A DNA stretch of 64,000 nucleotides, taken from Fervidobacterium_A thailandense (GTDB lineage: Bacteria > Thermotogota > Thermotogae > Thermotogales > Fervidobacteriaceae). A program made the translations under genes and the position numbers. The DNA is taken from the NCBI RefSeq assembly GCF_041505935.1, contig NZ_CP140110.1, one strand, 5' to 3'. Shown here in pieces: positions 17,907 to 26,216 of the stretch. Under the pieces are notes generated by a model. The model saw only the letters and a program-made list of their open reading frames with translations. It did not search any database and was not told the origin of the DNA. The stretch's first letter is position 1; each line of letters starts with the position of its first letter.

Positions 17907-19390
17907 AAAAGATGTCTATCTACTTAACGATCGCGTTATCCATACTGTTCGTGACCCTTCTCACCTCCTGTGTGCCTTTTGGAAACCTTTTGGAGGCTTA
18001 TCGCCAGATAGAAGACCTTGAAACCAGGGTGGAGAAACTCGAAAAAGATCAGCGGGTGGCGAAATCCGAAAGCCCCGATGCGGCAGAACTGTCAAAAAAA
18101 CTTGAAGAAATCGAACGCAAGGTTGTGGAAATCCAGAAGACGTTGAAAGAAATCGAGCAGCTCCCTGGACTTAAATCCACGACGAACCTTCTGGGGCAAA
18201 TATCGGACGAAATATCGAAGTTAAAGACCGAGGTAAGCAATGTTGGTCAGACAAACGAACGACAGTCGGGAGATATCTCCAGACTCCGCTCGGAACTTGA
18301 CAGAATCTCAAAGAAACTCACGGACCTCGAGGCTGAATTTTCCAAACAGCTCTTCGCCATACGCGTTAAATTGGCATTACAGGGCGAAGGTACGTCACCA
18401 AGTACCGTAACTACCCTCACAAATGATGAACTTGTCGGTCTGATGAACAACGTTAAAAACCTTGAGGAGAACGTGAAAAAACTCCAACAACAGCAGTCCA
18501 CTTTGCAAAGTGAGCTGGAGCGAATCAAGAAGGTGATAGAATCGTCCAGTATCCTAAAATTCCTTCGCCTTGAGGAAGGGTACATCTACTACATCGTCAA
18601 ATCCGGTGACACCCTCTCCCAAATCGCGCGCGCGTACAAAACAACTGTTGACAACCTTGCACGAATCAATGGAATCACCGATCCATCAAAAATAAACGTT
18701 GGACAGGTCATAAAGATACCGGTTGAGGACCCGAAAAATTACGTGCGTGCGCCATTAAAAATCCAACCATCGGACATCATCGCATACCATGGTCAGGAAA
18801 TCAACGGTGTACGAAACTTCGGAATGAAATTCAAAGCCCAGGGAAAGGACATTTATCCAATCCTTCCCGGCAAAGTCGTTGGTATCGATGGCAATCGAAT
18901 AACAATAGACCACGGCAACATGATTACGGCCATTTACGGGGGCATAAGCACAAACCTTAAAGTCGGAAGTTTTGTGTCTAACGACGTCCCTCTTGGCAAG
19001 TGCGATGATGTATTCCATTTCGAACTCTACATCGACGGCGAGCCAAGGGACCCACTCAGACTATTCACAGATTACGTGGGTATATTCCTCATCACCTTTT
19101 ACTCGGAGTGGGACGACGGAAAGGTTCCAACACATCCCACGTTCCGAATCGCGCGTAGTGGTGTTGTCCCCACACCATACCGAACCATAGCGGTGGACCC
19201 AAACGTCATACCCTTGGGCTCATTGGTGTACATCCCCACGTTAAACAACGCAATATTCATCGCCCAAGATACCGGGAGCGCCATTAAAGGTAACAGAATA
19301 GATGTTTACGTTTCCGATGTACGCATAGCGTTGAATATGGGAATTTCGGCACATCCGGTCTACGTACTGAGACAATCCGCAACCAACTAA
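17888..19390 (+). CDS. Lipoprotein with coiled coil, LysM, M23-like and 3D domains
   Basis: A 500-residue envelope protein. In order: signal peptide with lipobox LLTSC (Cys about 28), long coiled coil (about 35-220), LysM peptidoglycan-binding domain (about 230-280; VKSGDTLSQIARAYKTT), a degenerate LytM/M23-like domain (about 290-390; PILPGKVVGIDG, TIDHGNMITAIYGG) lacking the usual HxH, and a C-terminal 3D domain (about 410-495; VDPNVIPLGSLVYIP, AQDTGSAIKGNRIDVY) like that of lytic transglycosylase MltA. It is probably a cell-wall remodelling or anchoring factor. It overlaps the previous gene by 19 bp. Confidence 0.85.
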   Translation: MAGSQVKKMSIYLTIALSILFVTLLTSCVPFGNLLEAYRQIEDLETRVEKLEKDQRVAKSESPDAAELSKKLEEIERKVVEIQKTLKEIEQLPGLKSTTNLLGQISDEISKLKTEVSNVGQTNERQSGDISRLRSELDRISKKLTDLEAEFSKQLFAIRVKLALQGEGTSPSTVTTLTNDELVGLMNNVKNLEENVKKLQQQQSTLQSELERIKKVIESSSILKFLRLEEGYIYYIVKSGDTLSQIARAYKTTVDNLARINGITDPSKINVGQVIKIPVEDPKNYVRAPLKIQPSDIIAYHGQEINGVRNFGMKFKAQGKDIYPILPGKVVGIDGNRITIDHGNMITAIYGGISTNLKVGSFVSNDVPLGKCDDVFHFELYIDGEPRDPLRLFTDYVGIFLITFYSEWDDGKVPTHPTFRIARSGVVPTPYRTIAVDPNVIPLGSLVYIPTLNNAIFIAQDTGSAIKGNRIDVYVSDVRIALNMGISAHPVYVLRQSATN

Positions 19391-19422
19391 AGTCATTTAG
19401 CGACATCGAAGGCGGTGAAACA

Positions 19423-19890
19423 ATGGCAATCACGATGAAAAGCGAGTATGCGATAAAGATAATGTTACTCATAGGACTCCAGGAAAAACGCGTTACAGCG
19501 CGCGAGATCGTAAGCAAGTGTCGGGAAAAACTACCCCTGGAATTCACCGAAAAAATCCTCGCCGACCTCACAAGACACGGCTTACTTAAAGCTTACAGAG
19601 GTAGGAGTGGAGGATACGAATTGTCAAAAAAGCTCTCGGAAATCACGATTTACGATATCGTTTCCAGCGTGGACAATCCCCAAGAAACCGTGCGTTGTTT
19701 TGTCAAAATCGAGGATGACCAACGTGGCTCACCGGAAACTTGCGCTGTCAACAGTATTTGGGAGTCCATAACCAAAAAAATAGAGGAAACCTTAAAGTCC
19801 GTAACTCTCGAAAAACTCGTCAATGACTACAAGGCCATGTGCGAAAAACTCGAAGGTAACCCTGAGCTTCGGAAAAGTTCAGAAGAGTGA
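19423..19890 (+). CDS. Rrf2-family transcriptional regulator
   Basis: A 155-residue winged-helix regulator with the Rrf2 signature: MKSEYAIKIMLLI at the N-terminus and wing GRSGGYELSK. Cysteines in VRCFVK and ETCAVN lie where IscR/NsrR-type proteins bind an Fe-S cluster, but the spacing is atypical, so cluster binding is only possible. It directly precedes mnmA, which depends on sulfur supply. Confidence 0.88.
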   Translation: MAITMKSEYAIKIMLLIGLQEKRVTAREIVSKCREKLPLEFTEKILADLTRHGLLKAYRGRSGGYELSKKLSEITIYDIVSSVDNPQETVRCFVKIEDDQRGSPETCAVNSIWESITKKIEETLKSVTLEKLVNDYKAMCEKLEGNPELRKSSEE

Positions 19891-19911
19891 AAAAACGAAA
19901 GTGAGGTAGTA

Positions 19912-20967
19912 GTGGCCGTGAAAAAAGTCGGAGTGCTACTAAGCGGTGGTGTTGACAGTGCCGTGGCGTTGTATTTACTCCTCTCAAAGGGTTACGACGT
20001 TACGGCTTACCACATGAAAACCGTACCCGATAAGCTTTACATCACTAAGGAAATCAAACACAAAGTATGTTGTAGCCCGTCTGATACCTACGATGCGCAA
20101 CTGATAGCAAAAAAATTCAACGTTCCATTTAAAATCTTGCACATCGAGGACTTGTTTGAGGAAAAGATAATAAACTATTTCATAGAGGAAAATCTCGCAG
20201 GTCGAACGCCTAATCCGTGCTTTTTTTGCAATGAACTCATAAAATTCGGAGTCGTTATGGAAATCGCCCTTGCCGATGGAATGGATTACGTGGCATCTGG
20301 ACACTACGCCCGCATAATTGACGGAAAACTCTACAGAGCGCTTGACAAAGAAAAGGACCAGTCTTATTTTCTCGCTTCGATTAAAAAGGAAAAACTCGAG
20401 CGCATCATCTTGCCAAACGGCGAGTACACGAAAGAGGAAATCAGAAAGATTGCCGCGCAAGTGGGCATACACGTCTCGCAAAAGATGGACTCTCAAGACT
20501 TGTGCTTCTTGCCAGATAACGACTTACGTTCATTCTTCGAAGAACGTGGAATCAAAATCGAAGGCGGAAACATCATAACCGAAGACGGTAGGATCGTTGG
20601 AAAACACGATGGCTTACCGTTCTACACCATCGGTCAGCGAAAGATCGGGGTTGCAACCGGCCAGCGATTGTACGTTAAGGCCAAAAACGTTGAGGGAAAC
20701 TTCATCGTCGTAGCCCCTGTTGAGAGCGTCAACCAAAAAACTATGAAAGTGAAACTCTTCAACACCTACGAAGAACTACCAGAACGTTTCGAGGCTACGG
20801 TGAAGATACGCAAAAAGTTCAAAGAAGTCGCTTGCACAGTCAACGTTCAAAGGGAGGGAACACTCAACGTAGAATTCGCCGAGCCAACCTTTGGTGTCAC
20901 GCCGGGACAAATAGCGGTCTTCTACGATGGGGATAAAGTCATCTGTTCAGGGATTATCGAAAAATAG
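19912..20967 (+). CDS. mnmA: tRNA-specific 2-thiouridylase MnmA
   Basis: A 351-residue enzyme that thiolates U34 of Lys, Glu and Gln tRNAs. PP-loop SGGVDSA is at the N-terminus, the catalytic/persulfide cysteines are in TPNPCFFCN and QDLCFLP, and the tRNA-binding motif YTIGQRKG-type loop is present (FYTIGQRKIG). GTG 19912 and GTG 19918 are both possible starts after SD GAGGT. It follows the Rrf2 gene by 21 bp. Confidence 0.95.
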   Translation: MAVKKVGVLLSGGVDSAVALYLLLSKGYDVTAYHMKTVPDKLYITKEIKHKVCCSPSDTYDAQLIAKKFNVPFKILHIEDLFEEKIINYFIEENLAGRTPNPCFFCNELIKFGVVMEIALADGMDYVASGHYARIIDGKLYRALDKEKDQSYFLASIKKEKLERIILPNGEYTKEEIRKIAAQVGIHVSQKMDSQDLCFLPDNDLRSFFEERGIKIEGGNIITEDGRIVGKHDGLPFYTIGQRKIGVATGQRLYVKAKNVEGNFIVVAPVESVNQKTMKVKLFNTYEELPERFEATVKIRKKFKEVACTVNVQREGTLNVEFAEPTFGVTPGQIAVFYDGDKVICSGIIEK

Positions 20968-20986
20968 GACGGATAGGAGGTAAAGC

Positions 20987-21505
20987 ATGATCGAAGTGTT
21001 AATCTCTTCCGAGCAAATTAAAGAGCGCGTTAAACAGATGGGAAAGGAGATTACCGAGTACTACAAAGACAAAACTGACACAATCCACGCTGTATGCGTC
21101 TTGAAGGGCTCGATCCACTTTTTCAGCGACTTGGTCCAAAACATCGATTTGAACGTGGAATATTCCTTTATCCAAGTGGCCAGCTATTCGGGAGTCTCAT
21201 CTACGGGTAGAATAAGAGTCAAAAGTTGGATCGACGAACCCATTGAAAACAAATACGTAATCGTCGTCGAGGACATACTCGACACAGGTCTTACGCTTTC
21301 TTACATCCTCGACTACCTACGGAGATACCGCCCAGCCGACCTTAAAGTTGTTACACTCTTAAAAAAACTTGGACGCAACTCCCAAGTAACCCCCGATTTT
21401 GTTGGGTTCGAAATCGAAGACAAATTCGTCATCGGTTACGGTCTTGATTACAACGAAAAGTACAGGAACCTACCGTACGTGGGCTGGGTCAAGGGGAATG
21501 GCTAA
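20987..21505 (+). CDS. hpt: Hypoxanthine phosphoribosyltransferase
   Basis: A 172-residue purine-salvage enzyme converting hypoxanthine/guanine and PRPP to IMP/GMP. It has the PRPP-binding motif VVEDILDTGLT and the upstream VCVLKGSIHFFSDL loop typical of Hpt. SD GGAGG before ATG 20987. Confidence 0.93.
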   Translation: MIEVLISSEQIKERVKQMGKEITEYYKDKTDTIHAVCVLKGSIHFFSDLVQNIDLNVEYSFIQVASYSGVSSTGRIRVKSWIDEPIENKYVIVVEDILDTGLTLSYILDYLRRYRPADLKVVTLLKKLGRNSQVTPDFVGFEIEDKFVIGYGLDYNEKYRNLPYVGWVKGNG

Positions 21506-21508
21506 AAC

Positions 21509-22690
21509 ATGAAGAATCTCGTTTATTTATTTGCAATCATCGTTGGAATCGCCATGTCCCTCAGTGTTACACTACTGTGGATTGATTTCTTCGTAAGAAT
21601 TCTCATCGTTCCGACGGAGGATCCCATGAATATACTCGTGCTCGGACTCGACAAAGACATCGGTGGTACGCGCCGTACCGACGTCATACTTGTGGCCAGT
21701 GTGGATCTCACAAACAGAAAACTCGTTATCTCGAGCATCCCGAGGGACTTAATGATCGACGGTAGGAAGATAAACGGTTATTTCCAAATCGAAGGCCTGG
21801 AAGCCTTCAAAAAGCGTATTGAAAACCTCACAGGTTTGGAAATACACCGACACGTTATAGTCGATTACGATATCTTCAAATACCTGGGGGACGAGCTCGG
21901 TCCCGTTGAAGTCTTCGTCGACCGGCCAATGCACTACAAAGACGTTGCACAAGGACTGGAAATCGACTTTTCCCCGGGATTCTACAAGATGAAGGGAAAG
22001 GAACTCCTTGCGTACCTGCGCTTCAGAAAAACTGCCGAGGGGGACATAGGAAGACTGGACAAACAAAGAGTCATTATCGAAAAACTCGCCCAGAACGCTG
22101 TGAAGAAAAACTTCATAACGTTGACGAGCATATACAAAGAAATCAAGAAAATGAGCGATTTTAACATTGAAATAGGTGAGCTTGTGTACATGTACTCCAA
22201 GCTCAGGAAAGGTTTCTCGATTCAGAGTGTTCCATTCCCGTTCTACATCGGCACCGATGGAAACTTGTATATAGACGAGGCGAAAATGCCCGATTACAAG
22301 GCGAGTCTGAAAGGTGAAAAGCGCATCCAGGAGAAGTACAGGTATTACGTCATCAACAACGCACCCAACAAATCCCAAGATTACTACGAAAAATTCACTA
22401 AATTCTTCAACTCCTTGGAGAACAAACCTCTAAGAGTCTTTTTCGAGGGCGTGGATGTGGACTTTAAGAAAAATACCGTACTCATCCTTCGGAAGAACGA
22501 GAACCTCAAAGAATTCGTCGAAGACCTCGTTAAGAAACTCCAACTTGGCTATTGTGAAATTGTCTACACCGACGAACGCTTTGATTACATCCCAAAATAC
22601 CTGGCCATCATTGGCGAGCTGGCAAAGAACCAGATACAGCTATCGTTCCCAATAGATTTCATAATGGTACTCACGGAGGAGATAAAGTGA
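21509..22690 (+). CDS. LytR-CpsA-Psr (LCP) family protein
   Basis: A 393-residue protein with an N-terminal membrane segment and an LCP domain: VLGLDKDIGGTRRTDVILVASVD, the arginine-rich IPRDLMI, and LAYLRFRK...GDIGRLDKQ. LCP proteins attach polyprenyl-linked glycans to the cell wall or other acceptors. The long C-terminal extension (about residues 260-393) is not recognised. A second LCP protein is encoded at 36691-37680. Confidence 0.85.
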   Translation: MKNLVYLFAIIVGIAMSLSVTLLWIDFFVRILIVPTEDPMNILVLGLDKDIGGTRRTDVILVASVDLTNRKLVISSIPRDLMIDGRKINGYFQIEGLEAFKKRIENLTGLEIHRHVIVDYDIFKYLGDELGPVEVFVDRPMHYKDVAQGLEIDFSPGFYKMKGKELLAYLRFRKTAEGDIGRLDKQRVIIEKLAQNAVKKNFITLTSIYKEIKKMSDFNIEIGELVYMYSKLRKGFSIQSVPFPFYIGTDGNLYIDEAKMPDYKASLKGEKRIQEKYRYYVINNAPNKSQDYYEKFTKFFNSLENKPLRVFFEGVDVDFKKNTVLILRKNENLKEFVEDLVKKLQLGYCEIVYTDERFDYIPKYLAIIGELAKNQIQLSFPIDFIMVLTEEIK

Positions 22691-23343
22691 AAGTGAGTAA
22701 ATTATTGAACTTACTACTCGTCCTTCTAATAATAACCTCTCCACTACTCTCCATCGCTCAGACAAAAGGCTCAGCACAGACAAACCAGACGAATAACCAA
22801 GTTGGAATCAGTATCTTCAACTTCGTTGAAAAAATAGCCGGCAATCGAAATTTCTCCGCAACCATTGTACTTACCTTCGATGTTCTCGATAACAACGAAA
22901 GAAAAGTCACAAAACTAGCCTTCAACATGGACGTGACAAACCTTGAGCGATTCACTTTTGACATTCAGCAACCGAAAATTCTCGAAGGCATAAAAATCAC
23001 TTACGATCTGGTAAGCCGGAAAACCGAGTACAGATACGGCAAAATTGTACTCACAGAACCACAAACCGTTGCCCTTGGGCAAACGGCTTCGCTCGTTCAA
23101 TCCATTACCGACTTTCTCTCCACCCCACTATTCGATGTCAAAGAAACACCAACCGAAATATTATTCACACCAAAAAACGCCGCGTTTCTTGCCAGATTCG
23201 GAGTTTTGCCGATAAAAGTATCCCTTAAACTCAATAACGGATTGCCATCAATGATCAAAATCTTCAACGACAAAACTGATGAAAAAATTACCATCGAATT
23301 CAGTAATTTTTCCTTAAAAAACTCCTCCAACCCGAAAAATTAA
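22687..23343 (+). CDS. LolA-like secreted protein (tentative)
   Basis: A 218-residue protein with a signal peptide (hydrophobic core LLNLLLVLLIITSPLLSIAQ) and a beta-rich body with repeated strands (FSATIVLTFDVL, KTEYRYGKIVLTEP, IKVSLKLNNGLP). The pattern resembles LolA/outer-membrane lipoprotein-sorting folds. No diagnostic motif is visible, so function is a guess. GTG start overlaps the LCP gene stop by 4 bp; last gene of the long plus-strand run. Confidence 0.5.
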   Translation: MKVSKLLNLLLVLLIITSPLLSIAQTKGSAQTNQTNNQVGISIFNFVEKIAGNRNFSATIVLTFDVLDNNERKVTKLAFNMDVTNLERFTFDIQQPKILEGIKITYDLVSRKTEYRYGKIVLTEPQTVALGQTASLVQSITDFLSTPLFDVKETPTEILFTPKNAAFLARFGVLPIKVSLKLNNGLPSMIKIFNDKTDEKITIEFSNFSLKNSSNPKN

Positions 23344-23679
23344 TCGGCTTTAGACAACTTGTTTCTCTCATTTTTCTCATATTTCACCGCTTTACGATAG
23401 CACCCCTATTTTCTCTAATCGAACAACTGTTTAACACAAAAATACAACCACGTACTGACCATATTTCTTAAAAAAACAACATCCCCACGAAAAAGTGGGG
23501 TAATTCCAAGCGATTAAGATTCCGTCTCAACCTAACTTTGTGCTTCCCGAGGCCTATTTTCTCACTCCATGGCAAGCCAATTATCTCCAGACTTTCCGTT
23601 GTTGCGTAAATTCTTTTTGAACTTAAACCAAGAGGAGCTCACCGGACTTTCTCCTCCAGGCAGACATACCGTACATAGC
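23344..23679. other. Intergenic stretch with one hairpin
   Basis: About 335 bp with no supportable gene. It contains CCCCAC-GAAAAA-GTGGGG (23483-23500); on the minus strand this is followed after a few bases by a run of T, so it may terminate the truncated gene at 23680-24111. Confidence 0.5.
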
Positions 23680-24111
23680 TTAAAGTTTTTCGTAAACCCA
23701 ATCACTTATCGTTCCTGTTGCGCTTGATATGTTTATTCCGATTAAATATACTTCCTTTCCCTTGTATGATTCATGATAACCTTTCTCTTTTATATGCTCA
23801 AGCGCTTCGTTTGATGATTTATCTACTTTAAGTTCTATCACATACACTAAGCCGTTATACTTGACAACAACGTCTCCCCTTCCTCCGGCGTTTTCTTTTT
23901 CACCTATCACACTTACCCCCGTCGATTCAAACAAGCTGACCATTATACTTTGGTAGAACGCCTCAAGGTGCGTTAATTTATCATCTCCCACACTCTTTTC
24001 GATTTGCTTTCTCGCTCTTGAGCTTACTTTCGCGTATATTGCATTTATCACAGAAATTGCGCCGTGGAGGCCCATCCCCTTTAGGGGATTTGGAGGAAAC
24101 GGCGCCCACAC
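23680..24111 (-). pseudogene. C-terminal PD-(D/E)XK nuclease-like domain, truncated remnant
   Basis: 143 codons. From about residue 23 it matches the C-terminal domain of AAA-ATPase-like/DUF1703 proteins: GGRGDVVVKYNGLVYVIELKVD (restriction-nuclease-like D...ExK core), ALEHIKEKGYHESYKGKEVYLIGI. The ATPase part is missing. The first codons (PFPPNPLKGMGLHGAI) are encoded by the 90-bp repeat at 24047-24136, so the repeat has replaced or truncated the 5' end. Probably non-functional. Confidence 0.7.
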
Positions 24112-24136
24112 CTTCTTTAGGGGGAGAGTAGTTGAC
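24047..24136 (+). repeat. 90-bp structured repeat, copy A
   Basis: Matches 29871-29960 over 90 bp with about six differences and no gaps, same orientation. It contains an outer inverted repeat GCGCCGT/ACGGCGC and an inner one ATCCCC-TTTA-GGGGAT, giving a nested hairpin. It ends with TTGAC, 10 bp before the -35 of the next promoter. It may be a miniature transposable element or REP-like sequence; no matching full element is in the window. Confidence 0.8.
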
Positions 24137-24145
24137 CAAAGCGAG

Positions 24146-24175
24146 TTGACACGGTACGCTTTAAAATGTTATACT
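24146..24175 (+). promoter_or_regulatory. Promoter of the barrel-like envelope protein gene
   Basis: TTGACA (24146-24151), an 18-bp spacer and TATACT (24170-24175). It sits 10 bp after repeat copy A. The predicted transcription start (about 24182) lies beyond the ATG at 24180, which argues for the TTG start at 24204. Confidence 0.75.
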
Positions 24176-24203
24176 TTGGATGTGGAAGAAAGGGGGAGAT
24201 AAT

Positions 24204-24725
24204 TTGCAAAAAGCTTGCAGAAGAGCTGTTCTACCAATCGGAGTATCTCTCTTGATTTTCTGGCCTACATTCGTTTTCTCGTGGTTCAACATTGGCCTCG
24301 GATACTACTTTGGTGACCAGAATAATTTCCTGCTCAGGGTCGGGTACGAGCAAGCTGACAGCGTAGCCTTCTCGCTTAACGGAGAATACGTCATCAACAA
24401 TGGCTGGGTATTGTCCTCAAAGTTGGCTTTCAAAGTCTCCAACTTCAGAGTCGGACCTTTTGTGTATCTTACTTTCATGCAACCGGGCAACGAGCCGAAA
24501 TTTTCGTTCGGCGGATTGTTGGAAGTGCTCCTCTCCCAGCACTTGGAAGCCACTGTCGGGATGATTTACGGCGAAGATACCCCGATTGGGAAACTTCTTT
24601 TCGCTTCTTTGCGATTCTACGCACCGGAGCCCCCAGGAATGAAGATGACTGACAAGCTCTATTTTGAGTTAGGTTATAGGATGGGAGCTTTCGTCCTCAG
24701 CGTTGGCTTGCTTGAGCCTTGGTGA
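24204..24725 (+). CDS. Secreted beta-barrel-like envelope protein
   Basis: 173 residues with a signal peptide (hydrophobic core about 10-25, cleavage after VFS) and alternating amphipathic strands rich in aromatic residues (YYFGDQNNFLLRVGY, VAFSLNGEYVI, FVYLTFMQ, YFELGYRMGAFVLSVG), as in small outer-membrane barrels. Start is TTG 24204 with SD GGGGGAG; an in-frame ATG at 24180 lies at or before the predicted transcription start. No specific family recognised. Confidence 0.6.
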   Translation: MQKACRRAVLPIGVSLLIFWPTFVFSWFNIGLGYYFGDQNNFLLRVGYEQADSVAFSLNGEYVINNGWVLSSKLAFKVSNFRVGPFVYLTFMQPGNEPKFSFGGLLEVLLSQHLEATVGMIYGEDTPIGKLLFASLRFYAPEPPGMKMTDKLYFELGYRMGAFVLSVGLLEPW

Positions 24726-24762
24726 ACTTGCGAACGTTCGATGGTGTTTTGAGAAAGGAACG

Positions 24763-25857
24763 TTACGGGCAGTTGGTGAAGACATATTTACCAGTTAATT
24801 TATTGAAAAGATAATACAAGCTCCCCACTTTCCTGAATACCTCCTCAAGTAATACCACAGGATATTCGTATACATGTCCTGATACCATTATTTTGCTTTC
24901 TCTGAATTTTTCATATGGCGTCATTCCTTTCATCCCTTTCCCGTTGCTTGGCCTTGCTTTGTTCCACGTGTCTTGCCATCTTTGTGCCTTGTCTAGAAAT
25001 TCTTCCTTTCTCCTACATCTTTCCGCATGGATCATCAAAAAGTATTCATCATCCGCTCTGTGCGTGTTTTCTATTACCCCCATCAAATGTTTTGCCTTCG
25101 GTGGTATTGGGCTTAACTGTAAATCTAACTTCTCGAATATTTCGTTCCATTCGTTCAATTTCCTTTCGCTTCCTCCGCAAAACTCCATCCCGTTATCCAT
25201 CCGTATTTTCATCCTCCCTCTCACATTGTGCACCCTTAACCATAATGCCACTATCGAAATAAACATGAACCCAAACGTTGAATTTAATTCATACGAGTAT
25301 GCCGTAAATCTTGTTCGTGTCGCCACGTCTATCATATTCCATTCGTATCTCGGCAATCTGTAATTTTTCATGTGTTCATACACTTCTTTCGGTAAGCTTT
25401 CTTTGTCCAATAAATGCTTCGTATCTAATTGAAACTCACTGAATGGTATTAACGCTTCGTAATCGTATAAGCTCCTTTCTCCTTTCTTTGTCTTCCTTGT
25501 CTTTTTCGGTACTTTATTTCGTTTCAGAACAGATTTTATCGTATTTTCACTTATCACAAGCCCATATTTCTTCTGCAAATACGTAGACAATCTTCTGTAT
25601 CTAAATCCTGTCCTCTTGGCTTCTTCAACGATTATGTCTTCAAACTCTGATTTTAGCTTCTTAGGGGAGTTTTTCGGCCTTCTTGACTTATCCTCCAAAC
25701 AATCGTACACAGCTCTTCTTACTGTTGCTCTTGCGATACCTAATATCTTTGCAGTCTTTGATACATTCCGGTTATTAGCTTCAAAGACTTTACGAACGAC
25801 TTCCCTTGCTTTTTGAGGGGATATTTTTCTTAGCTCGTGATATGATATAATATTCAT
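24763..25857 (-). CDS. IS481-like integrase-core transposase
   Basis: 364 residues from ATG 25857 (SD GGGAGGTCA). The N-terminal helix-turn-helix (NVSKTAKILGIARATVRRAV) is followed by a second HTH and an rve-type core: D in FQLDTKHLLD, D in IRMDNGMEF, E in VIENTHRADDEYF, as in IS481 transposases. The stop TAA (24763-24765) lies in the direct repeat flanking the element, so the target sequence appears to supply the stop codon. Confidence 0.88.
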   Translation of the reverse strand: MNIISYHELRKISPQKAREVVRKVFEANNRNVSKTAKILGIARATVRRAVYDCLEDKSRRPKNSPKKLKSEFEDIIVEEAKRTGFRYRRLSTYLQKKYGLVISENTIKSVLKRNKVPKKTRKTKKGERSLYDYEALIPFSEFQLDTKHLLDKESLPKEVYEHMKNYRLPRYEWNMIDVATRTRFTAYSYELNSTFGFMFISIVALWLRVHNVRGRMKIRMDNGMEFCGGSERKLNEWNEIFEKLDLQLSPIPPKAKHLMGVIENTHRADDEYFLMIHAERCRRKEEFLDKAQRWQDTWNKARPSNGKGMKGMTPYEKFRESKIMVSGHVYEYPVVLLEEVFRKVGSLYYLFNKLTGKYVFTNCP

Positions 25858-26019
25858 GGGCTGACCTCCCATCCTGGAAGGAATTTGGTAGTACGATAAA
25901 AGGGGATGTTACACGTTTTAATTATATCAAACAGGATGGAGGCAGCCTCTATTCTTTTTAGAGCTCCATCTGTATTGTTTTGTTTTTCTACCTGGTAAGT
26001 ATGTCCACACCTATTCGTG
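24768..26019 (-). mobile_element. IS481-like insertion sequence (about 1252 bp)
   Basis: Terminal inverted repeats are visible: the left end and the reverse complement of the right end share a subterminal TxGGTGxxGACATAxTTACCAG. The element is flanked by a 15-bp direct repeat GAAAGGAACGTTACG (24753-24767 and 26020-26034), read as the target duplication. Its right edge is 5 bp from the -35 box of tRNA-Leu. The 5' leader (25858-26019) contains a GATGGAG/CTCCATC inverted repeat. Confidence 0.8.
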
Positions 26020-26038
26020 GAAAGGAACGTTACGCCTC

Positions 26039-26066
26039 TTGAAAAAAGAGAGTGATGTGATATAAT
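26039..26066 (+). promoter_or_regulatory. Promoter of tRNA-Leu
   Basis: TTGAAA (26039-26044), a 16-bp spacer and TGA-TATAAT (26061-26066). The -35 box begins 5 bp after the target duplication of the IS481-like element. Confidence 0.8.
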
Positions 26067-26095
26067 ACACCTTGGTAACGGAAAGTGAATAGTGT

Positions 26096-26181
26096 GCCGA
26101 GGTGGCGGAATTGGCAGACGCGCATGACTCAGGATCATGTGGGGTTCTCCCGTGCGGGTTCAAGTCCCGCCCTCGGCACCA
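26096..26181 (+). tRNA. tRNA-Leu (anticodon CAG)
   Basis: 86-nt type II tRNA with long variable arm. Acceptor stem GCCGAGG/CCTCGGC, discriminator A, encoded CCA, anticodon loop CTCAGGA. Confidence 0.95.
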
Positions 26182-26191
26182 GAAAATCGAA

Positions 26192-26215
26192 GGGTCGTTC
26201 AACGACCCATTTTTT
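26192..26215 (+). terminator. Terminator of tRNA-Leu
   Basis: GGGTCG-TTCAA-CGACCC followed by ATTTTTT. The ATG of the next gene begins 2 bp after it. Confidence 0.85.
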
Positions 26216-26216
26216 A

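Noticed and set aside
26085..26216. N-terminal extension of the wecG-like frame back to 26085.
   Set aside because: It would translate the tRNA-Leu gene and its terminator.
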